Part shown: piece by piece, positions 63,858-64,000 of the stretch | Position numbering within the stretch: position 1 is the first letter of the stretch | Layout: every line of letters begins with the position of its first letter | Translations under genes and position numbers: made by a program | Notes under the pieces: model-generated | Databases searched by the model: none | What the model was told of the DNA's origin: nothing | Seen by the model: only the letters and a program-made list of their open reading frames with translations | Source of the DNA: Akkermansia muciniphila | Lineage (GTDB): Bacteria > Verrucomicrobiota > Verrucomicrobiia > Verrucomicrobiales > V1-33 | Length of the DNA: 64,000 bases | Direction: 5' to 3' | Assembly (NCBI GenBank): GCA_945861415.1 | Contig: CAMAUV010000002.1 | Span: forward strand, 105,817 to 169,816

Positions 63858-64000
63858 GTAAAAGAACTCATGGCCAAAGCCGAAGACGCCGACAGCACCC
63901 CGCTCGAAGACGGCCTCAGCATCCCGCAGGAAATTGCCCGGCGCGAAACCCGCAAAGCCCAACTGCAGGCCGCACGCGAAGTCATCGAAGCCCGGGCCAG
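63855..64000 (+). mobile_element. IS1182-like transposase fragment (N-terminal part missing, runs off window)
   Basis: The frame from 63855 reads EVKELMAKAEDADSTPLEDG and then LSIPQEIARRETRKAQLQAA. This is the central region of IS1182/DUF772-type transposases (helical, with -(L/I)PEE(L/I)ARRE-RxA- style). Its N-terminal part and any terminal inverted repeat are absent at the left, so the copy is truncated where it meets the DNRLRE gene. The rest lies outside the window. Confidence 0.65.

Noticed and set aside
1..64000. CRISPR arrays, rRNA genes, prophage or replication origin
   Set aside because: No regularly spaced repeats, no rRNA-like sequence, no phage structural genes and no dnaA/parA cluster were seen.

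Overview
The window reads as a chromosomal segment of a Gram-negative bacterium, most likely of the Verrucomicrobiota. The support is indirect. There is a Bacteroides/Verrucomicrobia-type PurF with an eight-residue leader before its catalytic Cys. There is an Lpt/KdsA cluster for lipopolysaccharide. There is also a run of very large secreted proteins built from LamG, PA14-like, lamin-tail and CotH modules that end in a common C-terminal motif. No rRNA operon, CRISPR array or complete mobile element was seen. One tRNA gene, tRNA-Val(CAC), is present.

Layout. 1-8.2 kb: 3' part of glnD, a TlpA-type thioredoxin, purF, a DUF1460 amidase-like gene broken by an in-frame amber codon, a kinase-like protein and pgeF. 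8.2-9.3 kb: a stretch of gene remnants including a MarC-like scrap. 9.3-14 kb, minus strand: a TolB-propeller/M28 peptidase/PDZ protein, then an operon of a membrane protein, sufU and a DUF6714 gene broken by a second in-frame amber codon. 14.4-20 kb: an orphan P-loop ATPase, gluQ and a hybrid histidine kinase. 20-26 kb, minus strand: hpf, then a lipopolysaccharide block reading kdsA, lptC-like, lptA-like and lptB, preceded by a zinc-ribbon membrane protein. 26-38 kb: a DoxX-like protein, a Tat-exported Gfo/Idh oxidoreductase, a discoidin-type lipoprotein, a thioredoxin-like protein, a prolyl oligopeptidase, a frameshifted phosphoinositide phospholipase C, fdhD, a vWA protein and a fused sugar kinase-MurQ. 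38-54 kb: three giant secreted proteins on the plus strand, with an AraC regulator divergent from the second. 54-62 kb: AI-2E family exporter, Xaa-Pro peptidase, PqiA, VIT/vWA protein, lpd and a TraB-like protein. 62.4-64 kb: tRNA-Val, then a truncated DNRLRE/beta-propeller gene abutting a truncated IS transposase.

How it fits together. The Lpt/KdsA genes serve outer-membrane assembly and the kinase-MurQ fusion serves cell-wall recycling. The giant proteins look like modular surface adhesins. The second one carries recent internal duplications, LamG domains nested in PA14-like domains, and an 11-G homopolymer that could switch its frame. Three otherwise intact genes each carry one lesion (two amber codons, one single-base deletion). 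TAG is also the ordinary stop of at least seven intact genes here, so the ambers are lesions (or sequencing errors) rather than recoding. All identifications come from reading motifs by eye. No database search was run.
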